Origin: Scatocola faecipullorum
GTDB taxonomy: Bacteria; Pseudomonadota; Alphaproteobacteria; RF32; CAG-239
Direction of reading: 5' to 3'
DNA: 64,000 nucleotides
Assembly: GCA_018714685.1 (NCBI GenBank)
Contig: DVNC01000021.1
Coordinates: 62,001 to 126,000, forward strand
Under the pieces are notes generated by a model. The model was not told the origin of the DNA. It did no database searches and was given only the letters and a program-made list of their open reading frames with translations. Both the position numbers and the translations under genes were made by a program. How positions within the stretch are numbered: position 1 is the first letter of the stretch; every line of letters starts with the position of its first letter. Of the stretch, positions 17,686-26,074 are shown piece by piece.

Positions 17686-18618
17686 TTAATCTCGGCGGTT
17701 GATTTCAGAAAGAATTTTCTTTTCGGTTTCCGGCTGATCCTGCTTGGCTTCAACGACTTCCCGGCGGATTTTGCGGGTGCGGGAAAAAAGCTCGAACAGT
17801 TTGTCGCCTTCATCCCAGCGGATGTTGCGTTCCAGTGCAATCAGGTCTTCGACAAAGCGTTGTATCAACTCAAGAATTGTGGTTTTGTTGTTGAGCAGAA
17901 TGTCGCGCCACATGGTGGGGTCGGAGCCGGCAATGCGGGTGAAATCGCGGAAACCGGAGGCCGAGTATTTGATGATTTCTTTTTGTTCGTATCCTTCCAG
18001 ATCGGCAACGGTGCCGACAATGGAAAAGGCGATCAGGTGCGGCAAATGAGAAACGGCCGCCATCACTTTGTCGTGATGTTCGGGAGTCATGGAATCAACC
18101 CGCATTTTGGCGTGAGCCCAGAGTTTGGAAATCTTTTCGACGGCAGCATCGGAGGAGCGTTCGTACGGGGTCATAATGAACCAGCGCCCTTCAAACAGTG
18201 TGTCAAAGCCGGCTTCGGGGCCTGATTTTTCGGTTCCTGCCACCGGGTGCCCGGGAACGACCGAAACTTTTGAATCGGGCGGCAGATTGGCTTCAATTTC
18301 CCGAATGACATATTTTTTGATTGATCCGACGTCGGTAATGACAGCGTCATTTTTGAGAAACGGGGCAATTTCTCTGATGATTTTGCCGTAAGCACCAACC
18401 GGGGCGGAGAGAACAATCAGGTCGGCGTTTTTGACGCTGTCGGCTATATTTTTGTGAATTTCATCCACGATGCCCAGTTCGAGCGCTTTCTGCATATACT
18501 GCGGTTTGACGTCATAACAGGAAATGCGCCGGGCAAGGCCGTCCCTTTTGATGACTCTTGCCAGAGAGGAACCGATTAAACCGATGCCGATAACAGTTAC
18601 TTTACCAAATAAAGACAT
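17686..18618 (-). CDS. tyrA: Prephenate/arogenate dehydrogenase family protein
   Basis: 310-residue NAD(P)-dependent dehydrogenase of tyrosine synthesis, oxidatively decarboxylating prephenate or arogenate. The Rossmann motif GIGLIG is at residues 11-16. Other family motifs are VLSAPVGAYGKII, TDVGSIKKYV, PVAGTEKSGPEAG, and MAAVSHLPHLIAF with the conserved catalytic-region histidines. A helical dimerisation domain follows. No chorismate mutase or ACT domain is fused. It starts eight bases after cysK on the same strand. Specificity for prephenate versus arogenate cannot be read from the sequence. Confidence 0.92.
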   Translation of the reverse strand: MSLFGKVTVIGIGLIGSSLARVIKRDGLARRISCYDVKPQYMQKALELGIVDEIHKNIADSVKNADLIVLSAPVGAYGKIIREIAPFLKNDAVITDVGSIKKYVIREIEANLPPDSKVSVVPGHPVAGTEKSGPEAGFDTLFEGRWFIMTPYERSSDAAVEKISKLWAHAKMRVDSMTPEHHDKVMAAVSHLPHLIAFSIVGTVADLEGYEQKEIIKYSASGFRDFTRIAGSDPTMWRDILLNNKTTILELIQRFVEDLIALERNIRWDEGDKLFELFSRTRKIRREVVEAKQDQPETEKKILSEINRRD

Positions 18619-18626
18619 GGATTTTC

Positions 18627-19556
18627 CTAATCAAAGTAACCGAGTGACAGATATCTTTCGACGGCAGAAGCCAGAATGACGACCATATTTTTTCCGGCCA
18701 TTTCCGGTTTCTGCCCGACTTTGATTGCGGCGGCCAATGCGGCGCCGGAAGACAGGCCGACCGGCAGACCTTCGGTGCGGGCAACGGTCTTGGCCATATC
18801 GATGGCTTCTTCGGACGTGACGTCAACCACTTCATCAACCAATGCGGGATCGTAAAATTTGGGGACAAAACCGGCACCGATGCCGAGAATTTTATGAGGG
18901 CCGGGTTTTCCGCCGTTTAAAACCGGGCTTTCCGCCGGTTCAACCGCGACAACATATAAATCGGGGTTGCAGGTTTTAAGCGCGGAAGCAATGCCGGTCA
19001 GAGTACCGGAAGTGCCGACGGCGCTGACGAGGCAATCGACCTCGCCGCCGGTGTCTTCCATGATTTCCATGCTGGTGCCGAGGCGGTGGGCATCGGGATT
19101 GGCTTCGTTTTCAAACTGTCGCAGCAGGATGACGTCCGGGCTCTTTTCAGCGAGAATGTCCGCTTTGGCAATGGAACCTTTCATGCCGTCTTCCGCCGGG
19201 GTCAGAATGACTTCCGCTCCAAAGTGACGTATCAGTTTAATGCGCTCCTGCGACATATTTTCCGGCATGACAATCACCAGTTTGTAGCCTTTGGCGGCGC
19301 ACAAGGCGGCCAGCGCAATGCCGGTGTTGCCGGATGTGGCTTCGACGAAAACGGTATTTGCGTTGATTTTGCCTGATTTTTCCGCTTTATCCAGCATGCT
19401 GAGGGCAATGCGGTCTTTGACCGAAAACAGGGGATTGTAAAATTCACACTTGGCAAGCAGGCGCGCTTTGAGACGGTAATTCTTTTCCAGTTTGTGCAGG
19501 CGAAGCAGCGGCGTGTGTCCGACCATTTCGGTGACAGAGTTATATATTTTCTTCAT
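18627..19556 (-). CDS. cysK: Cysteine synthase (O-acetylserine sulfhydrylase)
   Basis: 309-residue PLP enzyme that makes cysteine from O-acetylserine and sulfide. The PLP lysine is K47 in NPLFSVKDRI. SGNTGIA binds the substrate, and the phosphate-binding loop is GTSGTLTG. The C-terminal motif reads ASAVERYLS where the family usually has PSSGERYLS, a small departure near the active site. Length is normal. It heads a minus-strand pair with tyrA. Confidence 0.92.
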   Translation of the reverse strand: MKKIYNSVTEMVGHTPLLRLHKLEKNYRLKARLLAKCEFYNPLFSVKDRIALSMLDKAEKSGKINANTVFVEATSGNTGIALAALCAAKGYKLVIVMPENMSQERIKLIRHFGAEVILTPAEDGMKGSIAKADILAEKSPDVILLRQFENEANPDAHRLGTSMEIMEDTGGEVDCLVSAVGTSGTLTGIASALKTCNPDLYVVAVEPAESPVLNGGKPGPHKILGIGAGFVPKFYDPALVDEVVDVTSEEAIDMAKTVARTEGLPVGLSSGAALAAAIKVGQKPEMAGKNMVVILASAVERYLSLGYFD

Positions 19557-19626
19557 TTTTTCCTCGATTGGTGTTTATAAAGCGGAATTTGTGCTTTAAT
19601 AAGTCTAACGCATTGAGTAGTATAAC

Positions 19627-19632
19627 TATAAT
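19627..19632 (+). promoter_or_regulatory. Candidate -10 box before the Sel1-like gene
   Basis: TATAAT in an AT-rich tract 24 bases before the start codon. No convincing -35 box is seen. Confidence 0.3.
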
Positions 19633-19655
19633 ATTAAAAAATTAAAAATAAAGAA

Positions 19656-20234
19656 ATGAAAAAAATAAAAACCCTGGTTTTTACATTCTTATTGCTGTTT
19701 TTTTCAGCCAATCTGGTTCAGGCCATGAGTTTGGATGAAATTTACCGTGACGTTGTGCGTTCGGACAACCGCGGTTATCTGCCGATGTTTGTTAAAAACA
19801 GAACTGCGCCGGATTTTTTGGACGAGGAGGTTGTGCTGAAAGACGTTCCGGAACCTAAGCCGGAAGATACCAGTCCGGTTAATCCGGATTTGGAAATTGT
19901 AAAACTGGAAAACCAGAGGAAAATCCACGAGGCCAAACTTCGTGCGGAGCTGGCAGAATGGCAGGCGGTGCTGGACAATGTCCGTGCCGGGAAAGTGACG
20001 CCGGTGGAGCTGCGGGCTTTGGAGCTCAAAGCGGAGCAGAGCGATCCGCAGGCGGTTGAAATTCTGGGCTGGATTTATGCCCGCGGGGTAGGGGTAAAGC
20101 CGGATTTAATCAAATCGTTCAAATTTTATCAGAAGGCAGCGGATATCGGGGTTCCCGACGCATCGCTCAATGCAGCGAAAGTTTATAAAATTATGCCGCG
20201 CCGTCTGCGTGAGCAGTTAATTTCCTATCAGTAG
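19656..20234 (+). CDS. Secreted Sel1-like repeat protein
   Basis: 192 residues. A clear signal peptide (MKKIKTLVFTFLLLFFSANLVQA) precedes a proline/glutamate-rich linker (EPKPEDTSPV), a helical segment of about 40 residues, and one Sel1/TPR-like repeat (AVEILGWIYARGVGVKPD, then SFKFYQKAADIGVPDA). Sel1 repeats mediate protein contacts, often in the envelope. With a single repeat the partner cannot be predicted. The ribosome-binding site is weak (AAATAAAG). It is divergent from cysK and followed by a weak terminator. Confidence 0.72.
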   Translation: MKKIKTLVFTFLLLFFSANLVQAMSLDEIYRDVVRSDNRGYLPMFVKNRTAPDFLDEEVVLKDVPEPKPEDTSPVNPDLEIVKLENQRKIHEAKLRAELAEWQAVLDNVRAGKVTPVELRALELKAEQSDPQAVEILGWIYARGVGVKPDLIKSFKFYQKAADIGVPDASLNAAKVYKIMPRRLREQLISYQ

Positions 20235-20261
20235 TTTTTAACCGATTGATTAGTTGTCGTT

Positions 20262-20285
20262 AGCCTGAGAAATGAGGCTTGTTTA
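20262..20285 (+). terminator. Weak intrinsic terminator after the Sel1-like gene
   Basis: AGCCT pairs with AGGCT around an eight-base loop and is followed by TGTTTAT. The stem is short. Confidence 0.45.
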
Positions 20286-20292
20286 TGGTTTG

Positions 20293-20321
20293 TTGACAAA
20301 TAAGCGCTGATATGATATTCT
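20293..20321 (+). promoter_or_regulatory. Promoter of the cysteine-rich secreted protein gene
   Basis: Consensus TTGACA at 20293-20298, a 17-base spacer and TATTCT at 20316-20321, 39 bases before the ATG at 20361. Confidence 0.7.
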
Positions 20322-20360
20322 GACAATGGCTTTGGTTCAGTTATATCTATGAGGTGTATT

Positions 20361-22520
20361 ATGAAAAACATTAGTTCATACTTGTGCGCCCTGTTTCTGG
20401 CTGGCTTTTTTGCGGCTGAAGCAGAGGCTTTGACGTATTCTGATTCTCCTTCATGGTACACCGGTCTCATAGGCAAAAGTCAAAACCAAATTCTTGAACC
20501 AAAGCCCTTGGGCGACATTTCCCGACTGCTCAAGCTGGCGAAAGTTCATTTTATTGTTGACAGCAACGACAAGCTCGGTTTTGACAATATTGAACAGAGT
20601 TTTGACCATGACAATATTAACCGCTGTAAGGCCCTGGGCTTTAACAAGACCGGCGCCTGCGGCTCAAATCAAAGGGTGTCGCGCTACTGCCCTTATGACA
20701 ATTCATATTATGACCAGTGCTGCGACATGAACTTTGCCTATTCCAAAGGCGAATGCTCTTATCCCAACACCATCAGCGGAAACTCCTGCGGCGGGAAATT
20801 CAAATGCTATTGCGACAGAAGCCTGTATCCTTATACCGCCACTTCTTGCCCTTCGCCGAAAATTCATAATGAAGACAAATGTGCCGAGGTAACTTATTCG
20901 GCAGGTAAAGCCGCGACCAATATTTATTATTCCGATTGTCTTTGTCCGTCTTCCTGGATTACCTGCGACAGTTCAATCCATCAGAAAGGAAACGGGCAGA
21001 AATGTGAATATAACGGCGTTACCACTTATGCTTCATGCAGCTGTGAGCCCGGGTACAGTCTGCTTTGTGAGGAGTTCGGGCCGAAGTCGCCGATGGATTA
21101 TTGTTTCCTGAAAGGAACGAAATATTACAAAACCTGCAAGACGGAAAAAGACGTTTGCGACAGTCTGGGATACAAATATTCCAAAGACAGTCCGTGTGAT
21201 GCGGACTCGGTGATTGCAAGTTACTGTCCGCGGGGAAGCGGCAACACATATTTCTCATGCAAAATCGATCCGGACAAATATTGCAAAAACCGTGGTTTTA
21301 CAACATCTGCCTGCGGTGAATTTCAAACAGTCAGTTCCGAGAAATGCAATGTGCCGGGGTTTGGGGTACAGGGACAGTATCGCAAATGCAGCCATACCTG
21401 CAAGAGCCGTTTAGCGGCGGCTTATCCCAATTACAATTTTGACGGAGTGCGTTCGTCTAACGGCGGAACGATGGTCTATACCAAAAATGTGGTTGATAAT
21501 AATCTGAGCGCTTCCAGCAACAGTTATTTCAAATCGGCCTATTCATTCCGAAACAATTATTCGGAATGTGCCAATGTCGGCAAGCCGACGGTAACGGTTA
21601 ATACCTCCGGCAGTACGGTAACTATTCTCTCCGGTATTAATTTGAGCGATGTAAACGTAAAACTGAATTTGAGCAACGGTTCGAGATATAACGTTAAATT
21701 GGACCGCCCGACAACATTTAACAATGCGACGGTTTCAACCAGCCAAACCGCCAAGATGACGGTTTACAAAACAACGCTGTATGTTGAAGGGGGAACGAAT
21801 CTTACGGGAATTAACCAGTTGGATGTTGAAGGCGAACAAAATGACGGAACGTCGGCGAATTCGTATATTTATGTGAGAGGGGCGGCTTCTTTGGGCAATG
21901 TTTATCTGTTCGGGCGTTCCCGCCTTTATGTGAGCGATACCAGCGGTTCGTCTTCGGCCAGAAATGTTTATATCGGCTGGCGGTATAACAACAGCAACGG
22001 CAATCGCGAAGATCACGGCCGGGCGCTGTTTGAACTGGCGGCCAATTCCAAATTTAAAGTAACCGGAACTGTTGAAATCGAAACCCGATGGGGCGATGCG
22101 CCTTTGTCGGGCAGCGGCGGTCCGGCTTTGTATATGCGTGATAAGTCGCAGCTTTATGCCGATTATATAAAGAGTTATAATGCAGAGCATTTTATCGGTT
22201 ATTATGCCATTGTCTGTGCGCGTAACTATTGGCTGCAAAATAAAAATGACCGTGGCTATACCAAGATTAAATTCGGGCGGTATGCCAAACTTTTGACCAG
22301 AGACGGTTCCGGCTATTTCCGGGCATCATCGGGGGCAACATCCGGTAATTGTTATGCTTCCGGCTGTAATAATGTTCAGGAGATTATCAGTAAGTTTAAG
22401 TCATCGGATGTTGAATTGTCTGGTGCGGGGCATCATGACAAGTGGGCGATGTCTGTACAATGGAGCCGTCCGGATACGACGGGCGCTTATAATACCTATT
22501 GCGGCAAGTGGTATTACTGA
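20361..22520 (+). CDS. Cysteine-rich secreted protein with C-terminal beta-solenoid-like region
   Basis: 719 residues from the ATG at 20361, which has GAGGT upstream; an ATG at 20349 is less likely. A signal peptide ends near AAEAEA. Residues about 70-370 contain over forty cysteines, with at least three repeats of the pattern C-x2-x-G(F/Y) ... C ... (Y)CP or KC ... C (CKALGF, CDSLGY, CKNRGF). Residues about 400-690 have short beta-strand repeats rich in N, S, G and T (YVEGGTNLTGINQLDV, YIYVRGAASLGNVYLFG), suggesting a right-handed beta-helix. It is probably an exported surface or extracellular protein. No enzyme motif is seen and I do not recognise the family. Confidence 0.7.
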   Translation: MKNISSYLCALFLAGFFAAEAEALTYSDSPSWYTGLIGKSQNQILEPKPLGDISRLLKLAKVHFIVDSNDKLGFDNIEQSFDHDNINRCKALGFNKTGACGSNQRVSRYCPYDNSYYDQCCDMNFAYSKGECSYPNTISGNSCGGKFKCYCDRSLYPYTATSCPSPKIHNEDKCAEVTYSAGKAATNIYYSDCLCPSSWITCDSSIHQKGNGQKCEYNGVTTYASCSCEPGYSLLCEEFGPKSPMDYCFLKGTKYYKTCKTEKDVCDSLGYKYSKDSPCDADSVIASYCPRGSGNTYFSCKIDPDKYCKNRGFTTSACGEFQTVSSEKCNVPGFGVQGQYRKCSHTCKSRLAAAYPNYNFDGVRSSNGGTMVYTKNVVDNNLSASSNSYFKSAYSFRNNYSECANVGKPTVTVNTSGSTVTILSGINLSDVNVKLNLSNGSRYNVKLDRPTTFNNATVSTSQTAKMTVYKTTLYVEGGTNLTGINQLDVEGEQNDGTSANSYIYVRGAASLGNVYLFGRSRLYVSDTSGSSSARNVYIGWRYNNSNGNREDHGRALFELAANSKFKVTGTVEIETRWGDAPLSGSGGPALYMRDKSQLYADYIKSYNAEHFIGYYAIVCARNYWLQNKNDRGYTKIKFGRYAKLLTRDGSGYFRASSGATSGNCYASGCNNVQEIISKFKSSDVELSGAGHHDKWAMSVQWSRPDTTGAYNTYCGKWYY

Positions 22521-22525
22521 CAAAG

Positions 22526-22556
22526 AAAAGCCGTCTCGGGTGAGGCGGCTTTTTGT
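22526..22556. terminator. Intrinsic terminator, possibly bidirectional
   Basis: AAGCCGTCTC pairs imperfectly with GAGGCGGCTT around a four-base loop, followed by TTTGTTTT. It lies between the convergent cysteine-rich and Nudix-like genes. Confidence 0.8.
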
Positions 22557-22557
22557 T

Positions 22558-23055
22558 TTATTTTTTGATATTGAACAGGTGCTGAAAAGCCAGCCAATGT
22601 GTGTAGTTGATTTTTGTTTTGGCAGAAAAAATGTCCTGTATGTTCAGCCAGGCGGCATTGCCGTTTTCCGGCGTGCGCCAGGGCGAGACGGAAGTGTCAA
22701 AACCATAGGAAGAAGCATCATAGACAATAAAAGTCTGATCATAAACGCAGTATTCTCCGAAAGGGCGGGCATCCTCGGCAAAATAATTGACAATCTGCTG
22801 GTAAGATTTTTCGCCCCAGTCAAGTTCAAACTCAATGCCGGTTTCTTCATACAGCTTGCGGTAAAGGCAGCCGCGGAAGTCTTCCCGGCGTGAAACCGTA
22901 CCGCCCGGAAATTCGGGAACGGATACCTGCGGCGGATAAGTAACCAGAACTTTTTCGTCTTTTACCAGAATGGCAAAATAGCCTTTCTGGTGCAGGGGGA
23001 TAATTTCATCGGCATATTTTTCATGACCGCGACGGTCATAAAAGATGTCACTCAT
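22558..23055 (-). CDS. Nudix-like hydrolase with altered Nudix box
   Basis: 165 residues. The Nudix region has GGTVSRREDFRGCLYRKLYE followed by ETGIEF. This matches Gx5Ex7RExxEExG except that the Glu after the Arg is Lys (RK for RE), so hydrolysis may be impaired or the substrate unusual. The flanking strands (GYFAILVKDEKVLVTYPP, EYCVYDQTFIVYD) fit the fold. The start overlaps the gmk stop by eight bases (ATGAGTGA), so translation is probably coupled. Substrate unknown. Confidence 0.72.
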   Translation of the reverse strand: MSDIFYDRRGHEKYADEIIPLHQKGYFAILVKDEKVLVTYPPQVSVPEFPGGTVSRREDFRGCLYRKLYEETGIEFELDWGEKSYQQIVNYFAEDARPFGEYCVYDQTFIVYDASSYGFDTSVSPWRTPENGNAAWLNIQDIFSAKTKINYTHWLAFQHLFNIKK

Positions 23056-23713
23056 TCGCTTCGGCTTCCTTAATCAATTCGTTGACAAACTTCTTCAGTC
23101 CGGTTTGACGGACGCGTTTCATTCGTTCGCCGGAAATAATTTTCTGCACTTTGATAATGGTTTCTTCAAGATTTACGTTGACGATGACATAGTCAAATTC
23201 GTCCCAATGGGTGATTTTATCGAGAATCATGTTCATTCGTTTATCGATGATTTCTTTGCTGTCGGTGCCGCGGTTTTCAAGCCGGCGGCGGAGTTCTTTG
23301 ATGGAGGGCGGCAGCAGGTAAATGGTGACGACGTCATCTTTGGCTTTTTCTTTCATTTGGCGCGCGCCGGCCCAGTCCATGTCGAACAGCACGTCTTCAC
23401 CGACGTTGATGAAACTGTCAACTTCAGAGCGCAGCGTTCCGTAACGGGAACCGTATTGGGAATCGACATATTCGTAAAAAGCGTCCTGAGCCAGAAATTC
23501 GTCATATTGTTTGTCGGTGATGAAATAGTAGTCAACGCCGTCAACTTCGCCTTCGCGGGGTTGGCGGGTGGTTACCGAAACCGAGAACTTGATGTTGGGG
23601 TCGCGGCGCAGAATTTCTTTGACAACAGCGCTTTTTCCGGTGCCGGAAGGGGCCTCGATGATAAACATGGCGCCGCGGCGGACTTTTTTCAGACGGTCGA
23701 TGATTTCTTCCAT
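23048..23713 (-). CDS. gmk: Guanylate kinase
   Basis: 221-residue guanylate kinase, converting GMP to GDP with ATP. The P-loop is APSGTGKS, followed by the GMP-binding SVSVTTRQPREGEVDGVDYYF, VLFDMDWAGARQMKE, and a lid and C-terminal LKRVRQ-type tail. I chose the ATG at 23713 because TGGAG lies six bases before it. The ATG at 23725 has no ribosome-binding site; it would add four residues. The Nudix-like gene is coupled downstream. Confidence 0.95.
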   Translation of the reverse strand: MEEIIDRLKKVRRGAMFIIEAPSGTGKSAVVKEILRRDPNIKFSVSVTTRQPREGEVDGVDYYFITDKQYDEFLAQDAFYEYVDSQYGSRYGTLRSEVDSFINVGEDVLFDMDWAGARQMKEKAKDDVVTIYLLPPSIKELRRRLENRGTDSKEIIDKRMNMILDKITHWDEFDYVIVNVNLEETIIKVQKIISGERMKRVRQTGLKKFVNELIKEAEANE

Positions 23714-23798
23714 AATGTGCTCCATTTAGCTGATGACTTTTATTTTTAATGCCTATAATATATCCGTTAATTGTTAAAAAGTCTTTAGGAAAATAGCC

Positions 23799-24566
23799 AT
23801 GATCAGGAACAAAAACGTTTTAATTACCGGAGCCAGTTCAGGCATCGGCGAAGCTTTGGCCGTGTATTATGCCCAAAACGGCGCGGCCAATTTGTTTATC
23901 TGCGGGCGCAATGCGGAACGTCTGGCCAAAGTGCGCGAGGCATGCGAACGGTATGGGGCAAAGGTTTCTGCCGAAGTGCTGGACGTGACGCAGCGCGAGG
24001 CGGTTAAAAACTGGGTGGAGCGTTGCAATGTATCGGCGAATTTGAACATTGTGATTGCCAATGCCGGGACCGGGACAATCAATGAAACCGAAGAGGCGGT
24101 GCTGAACACTTTTAATACCAATGTCAACGGCGTGATTAATACGGTGCTTCCGGCGCTGGCGGCATACCGGAGCCGTCCGTCCCGTTATCACGGAGACATG
24201 GCGGTGGCGGTTATCAGCTCAATGGCCGGTTATCACGGTTTGCCGACCTGTCCGGCATACAGTGCCAGCAAAGCCTGTGTGAAAGCCTGGGGCGAAGCGC
24301 TGCGTCCGGTTTTAAAACGTGAGGGAATCCGGATGAGCGTTGTTTGCCCGGGGTTTGTGCGGTCACGAATTACGGATCAGAACACCTGTCCGATGCCTTT
24401 TTTTATGGAGGCACCGCAGGCGGCGGAGATTATTGCCAGAGGTATTGAAGCCGATAAGGGGATTATTGCTTTTCCGTGGCCGTTGCGGCTGGCGGTGTGG
24501 CTGGCGTCGATTGTGCCGAACTGTCTGAGCGATTTGATATACGGCCGTCTGCCGCCGAAGGCATAG
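23799..24566 (+). CDS. Short-chain dehydrogenase/reductase
   Basis: 255-residue classical SDR. The cofactor motif is TGASSGIG (10-17), NAG at 88-90, catalytic Ser at about 140-141, Y154 and K158 in YSASK. The C-terminus has a hydrophobic segment (PLRLAVWLASIVPN), as in SDRs that associate with membranes. The substrate is unknown. Its 3' end overlaps the convergent ampG gene by 104 bases. The upstream gene gmk is divergent. Confidence 0.9.
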   Translation: MIRNKNVLITGASSGIGEALAVYYAQNGAANLFICGRNAERLAKVREACERYGAKVSAEVLDVTQREAVKNWVERCNVSANLNIVIANAGTGTINETEEAVLNTFNTNVNGVINTVLPALAAYRSRPSRYHGDMAVAVISSMAGYHGLPTCPAYSASKACVKAWGEALRPVLKREGIRMSVVCPGFVRSRITDQNTCPMPFFMEAPQAAEIIARGIEADKGIIAFPWPLRLAVWLASIVPNCLSDLIYGRLPPKA

Positions 24567-25845
24567 TTTTGCCCCGGGGATATTTGCGGCGTTCCAGACG
24601 CATGAGAATCCAGAGCAGGGCAAGACCGGGTATCATCATCAGGGTCGTTATCAAGAAAAAGGCCGGCCAGGAGATAATTTCTTTCATATAGCCGCTGCTG
24701 GCGGCAAAAACGTCGCGGGCCAGGCTCATTAATGACGAAAGCAGCGCATACTGGGTAGCGGTATAAGCGACATTGCAAAGCGAAGACAGATAGGCAACCA
24801 GTGCGGTGGAGGCCATGCCGCCGGCGATGTTGTCAAATGAGAGAGTCAGCATCAGCATGGGAACGCTGTGGCCGACATAAGCCTGAACGACATACATCAA
24901 ATTGGATATTCCCTGCAAAATGCCGCAAAGCATCAGCCCCTTAAGCATATTCATCCGGCTCATGACCAGTCCGCCGACCAGCCCGCCGAAAATGGTGGCT
25001 CCCATGCCGAAGATTTTGGAAACAAAAGCAATTTCGCCTTTGCTGAATCCCATATCGTGATAGAAGGGAAAAGCCATCGGGGCCATATAGGAATCGCTCA
25101 TGCGATAGAAAAAAATAAATGCCAGTATTAATGCCCAGTCGTTTCTTTTCATAAAGTCAACGAAAGGATCGTAAACGGCTTTATTCATAAAGTCGTTGAA
25201 ATTTTTGTAAGACTGTTCGCTGAATTTTTCGGCTTTGGAGGGCTCGCGGGAGAGCAGAATGGTGAGAATGCCGACAAGCGTGCCGAGCGCCATCAGCAGG
25301 TAAACTTGGTTCCAGCTCATGAAAGAGGCCATCCAGATGGCACCGGCACCGGAAGCAATGGTGCCGATGCGGTAGCCGATGATATAGACAGCGACGCCGG
25401 CCCCTTGTTCTTTGAGGGAAAAACTTTCGATACGGTAGGCGTCGAGAACAACGTCCTGTGAAGCGGAGGCAATAACGACAATGACGCAGAGCACAGCCAG
25501 CAGGCGAAGATTGGCTGCGGGGTCAACGGTGGAAATGAGAGCGATGCCCGCCATCAAAAGCAGCTGGAAAAAAAGAGCCCAGCCCCGGCGGCGTCCGAGC
25601 AGACCGAATCCGGGGAGTTTCAGCCGGTCGAGCAGCGGCGCCCACAGCCATTTGAAACTGTAAGGAAGTTTGACGAGAGAAAAAAGCCCGATGGCAATAT
25701 AGGAAATGCCTTCATCTTTCAGCCAGAGATTAAGCGTGCTGAAAACCAATAAAAGCGGAAAGCCGCTGGAAAAGCCCAGTCCGACCATGATGAGCATGCG
25801 GGGATTGAAGTAAACCCGCAGCGCTTTTATCCATTTCATAAGCAT
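24463..25845 (-). CDS. ampG: AmpG-family MFS muropeptide permease
   Basis: 460-residue major facilitator protein of the AmpG family, which imports anhydro-muropeptides for peptidoglycan recycling. It has about twelve to fourteen hydrophobic segments and the family start FLGFSSG-like GLGFSSGFPLLLVFSTLNLWL. Further motifs are LKLPYSFKWLWAPLLDR, GRRRGW and ASQDVVLDAYRIE. The last 40 residues are polar and disordered (SSAQSTPATPPAATATEKQ) and are encoded opposite the 3' end of the SDR gene. AGGGAG lies six bases before the ATG. The mltA gene in this window makes the type of product it imports. Confidence 0.87.
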   Translation of the reverse strand: MLMKWIKALRVYFNPRMLIMVGLGFSSGFPLLLVFSTLNLWLKDEGISYIAIGLFSLVKLPYSFKWLWAPLLDRLKLPGFGLLGRRRGWALFFQLLLMAGIALISTVDPAANLRLLAVLCVIVVIASASQDVVLDAYRIESFSLKEQGAGVAVYIIGYRIGTIASGAGAIWMASFMSWNQVYLLMALGTLVGILTILLSREPSKAEKFSEQSYKNFNDFMNKAVYDPFVDFMKRNDWALILAFIFFYRMSDSYMAPMAFPFYHDMGFSKGEIAFVSKIFGMGATIFGGLVGGLVMSRMNMLKGLMLCGILQGISNLMYVVQAYVGHSVPMLMLTLSFDNIAGGMASTALVAYLSSLCNVAYTATQYALLSSLMSLARDVFAASSGYMKEIISWPAFFLITTLMMIPGLALLWILMRLERRKYPRGKTMPSAADGRISNRSDSSAQSTPATPPAATATEKQ

Positions 25846-26074
25846 TTAATTCTCCCTGTGTTTTTACTTTAGGGCAGAGAGGTTAAATTTTATCTAATAA
25901 GCGGCGGATAAGTTTATAAAATTTTAAAAGTAATTCTTATTATCAGTTTTGCACAGGTCGTTCCCGTAAAAACAAAGGTTTGGCGAAAAGTTTAAATTTG
26001 CTGTTTACGCCGCGTTTCGAAGCGGCTATTGTCAAGAAAAACTAACTTCACGGGAAGATAAAAGGACTTAGATT
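25846..26074. other. Divergent intergenic region between ampG and nrdA
   Basis: 229 bases, AT-rich in the left half. I see one hairpin (GCCGC/GCGGC near 26010-26028). I found no NrdR box pair and no promoter I would defend. Confidence 0.4.

Noticed and set aside
22354..22893. Plus-strand open frame opposite the Nudix-like gene
   Set aside because: It overlaps the end of the cysteine-rich gene and the antisense of a recognisable Nudix-like gene, and crosses a terminator.
25846..26074. NrdR-regulated promoter before nrdA
   Set aside because: No pair of NrdR boxes is visible.
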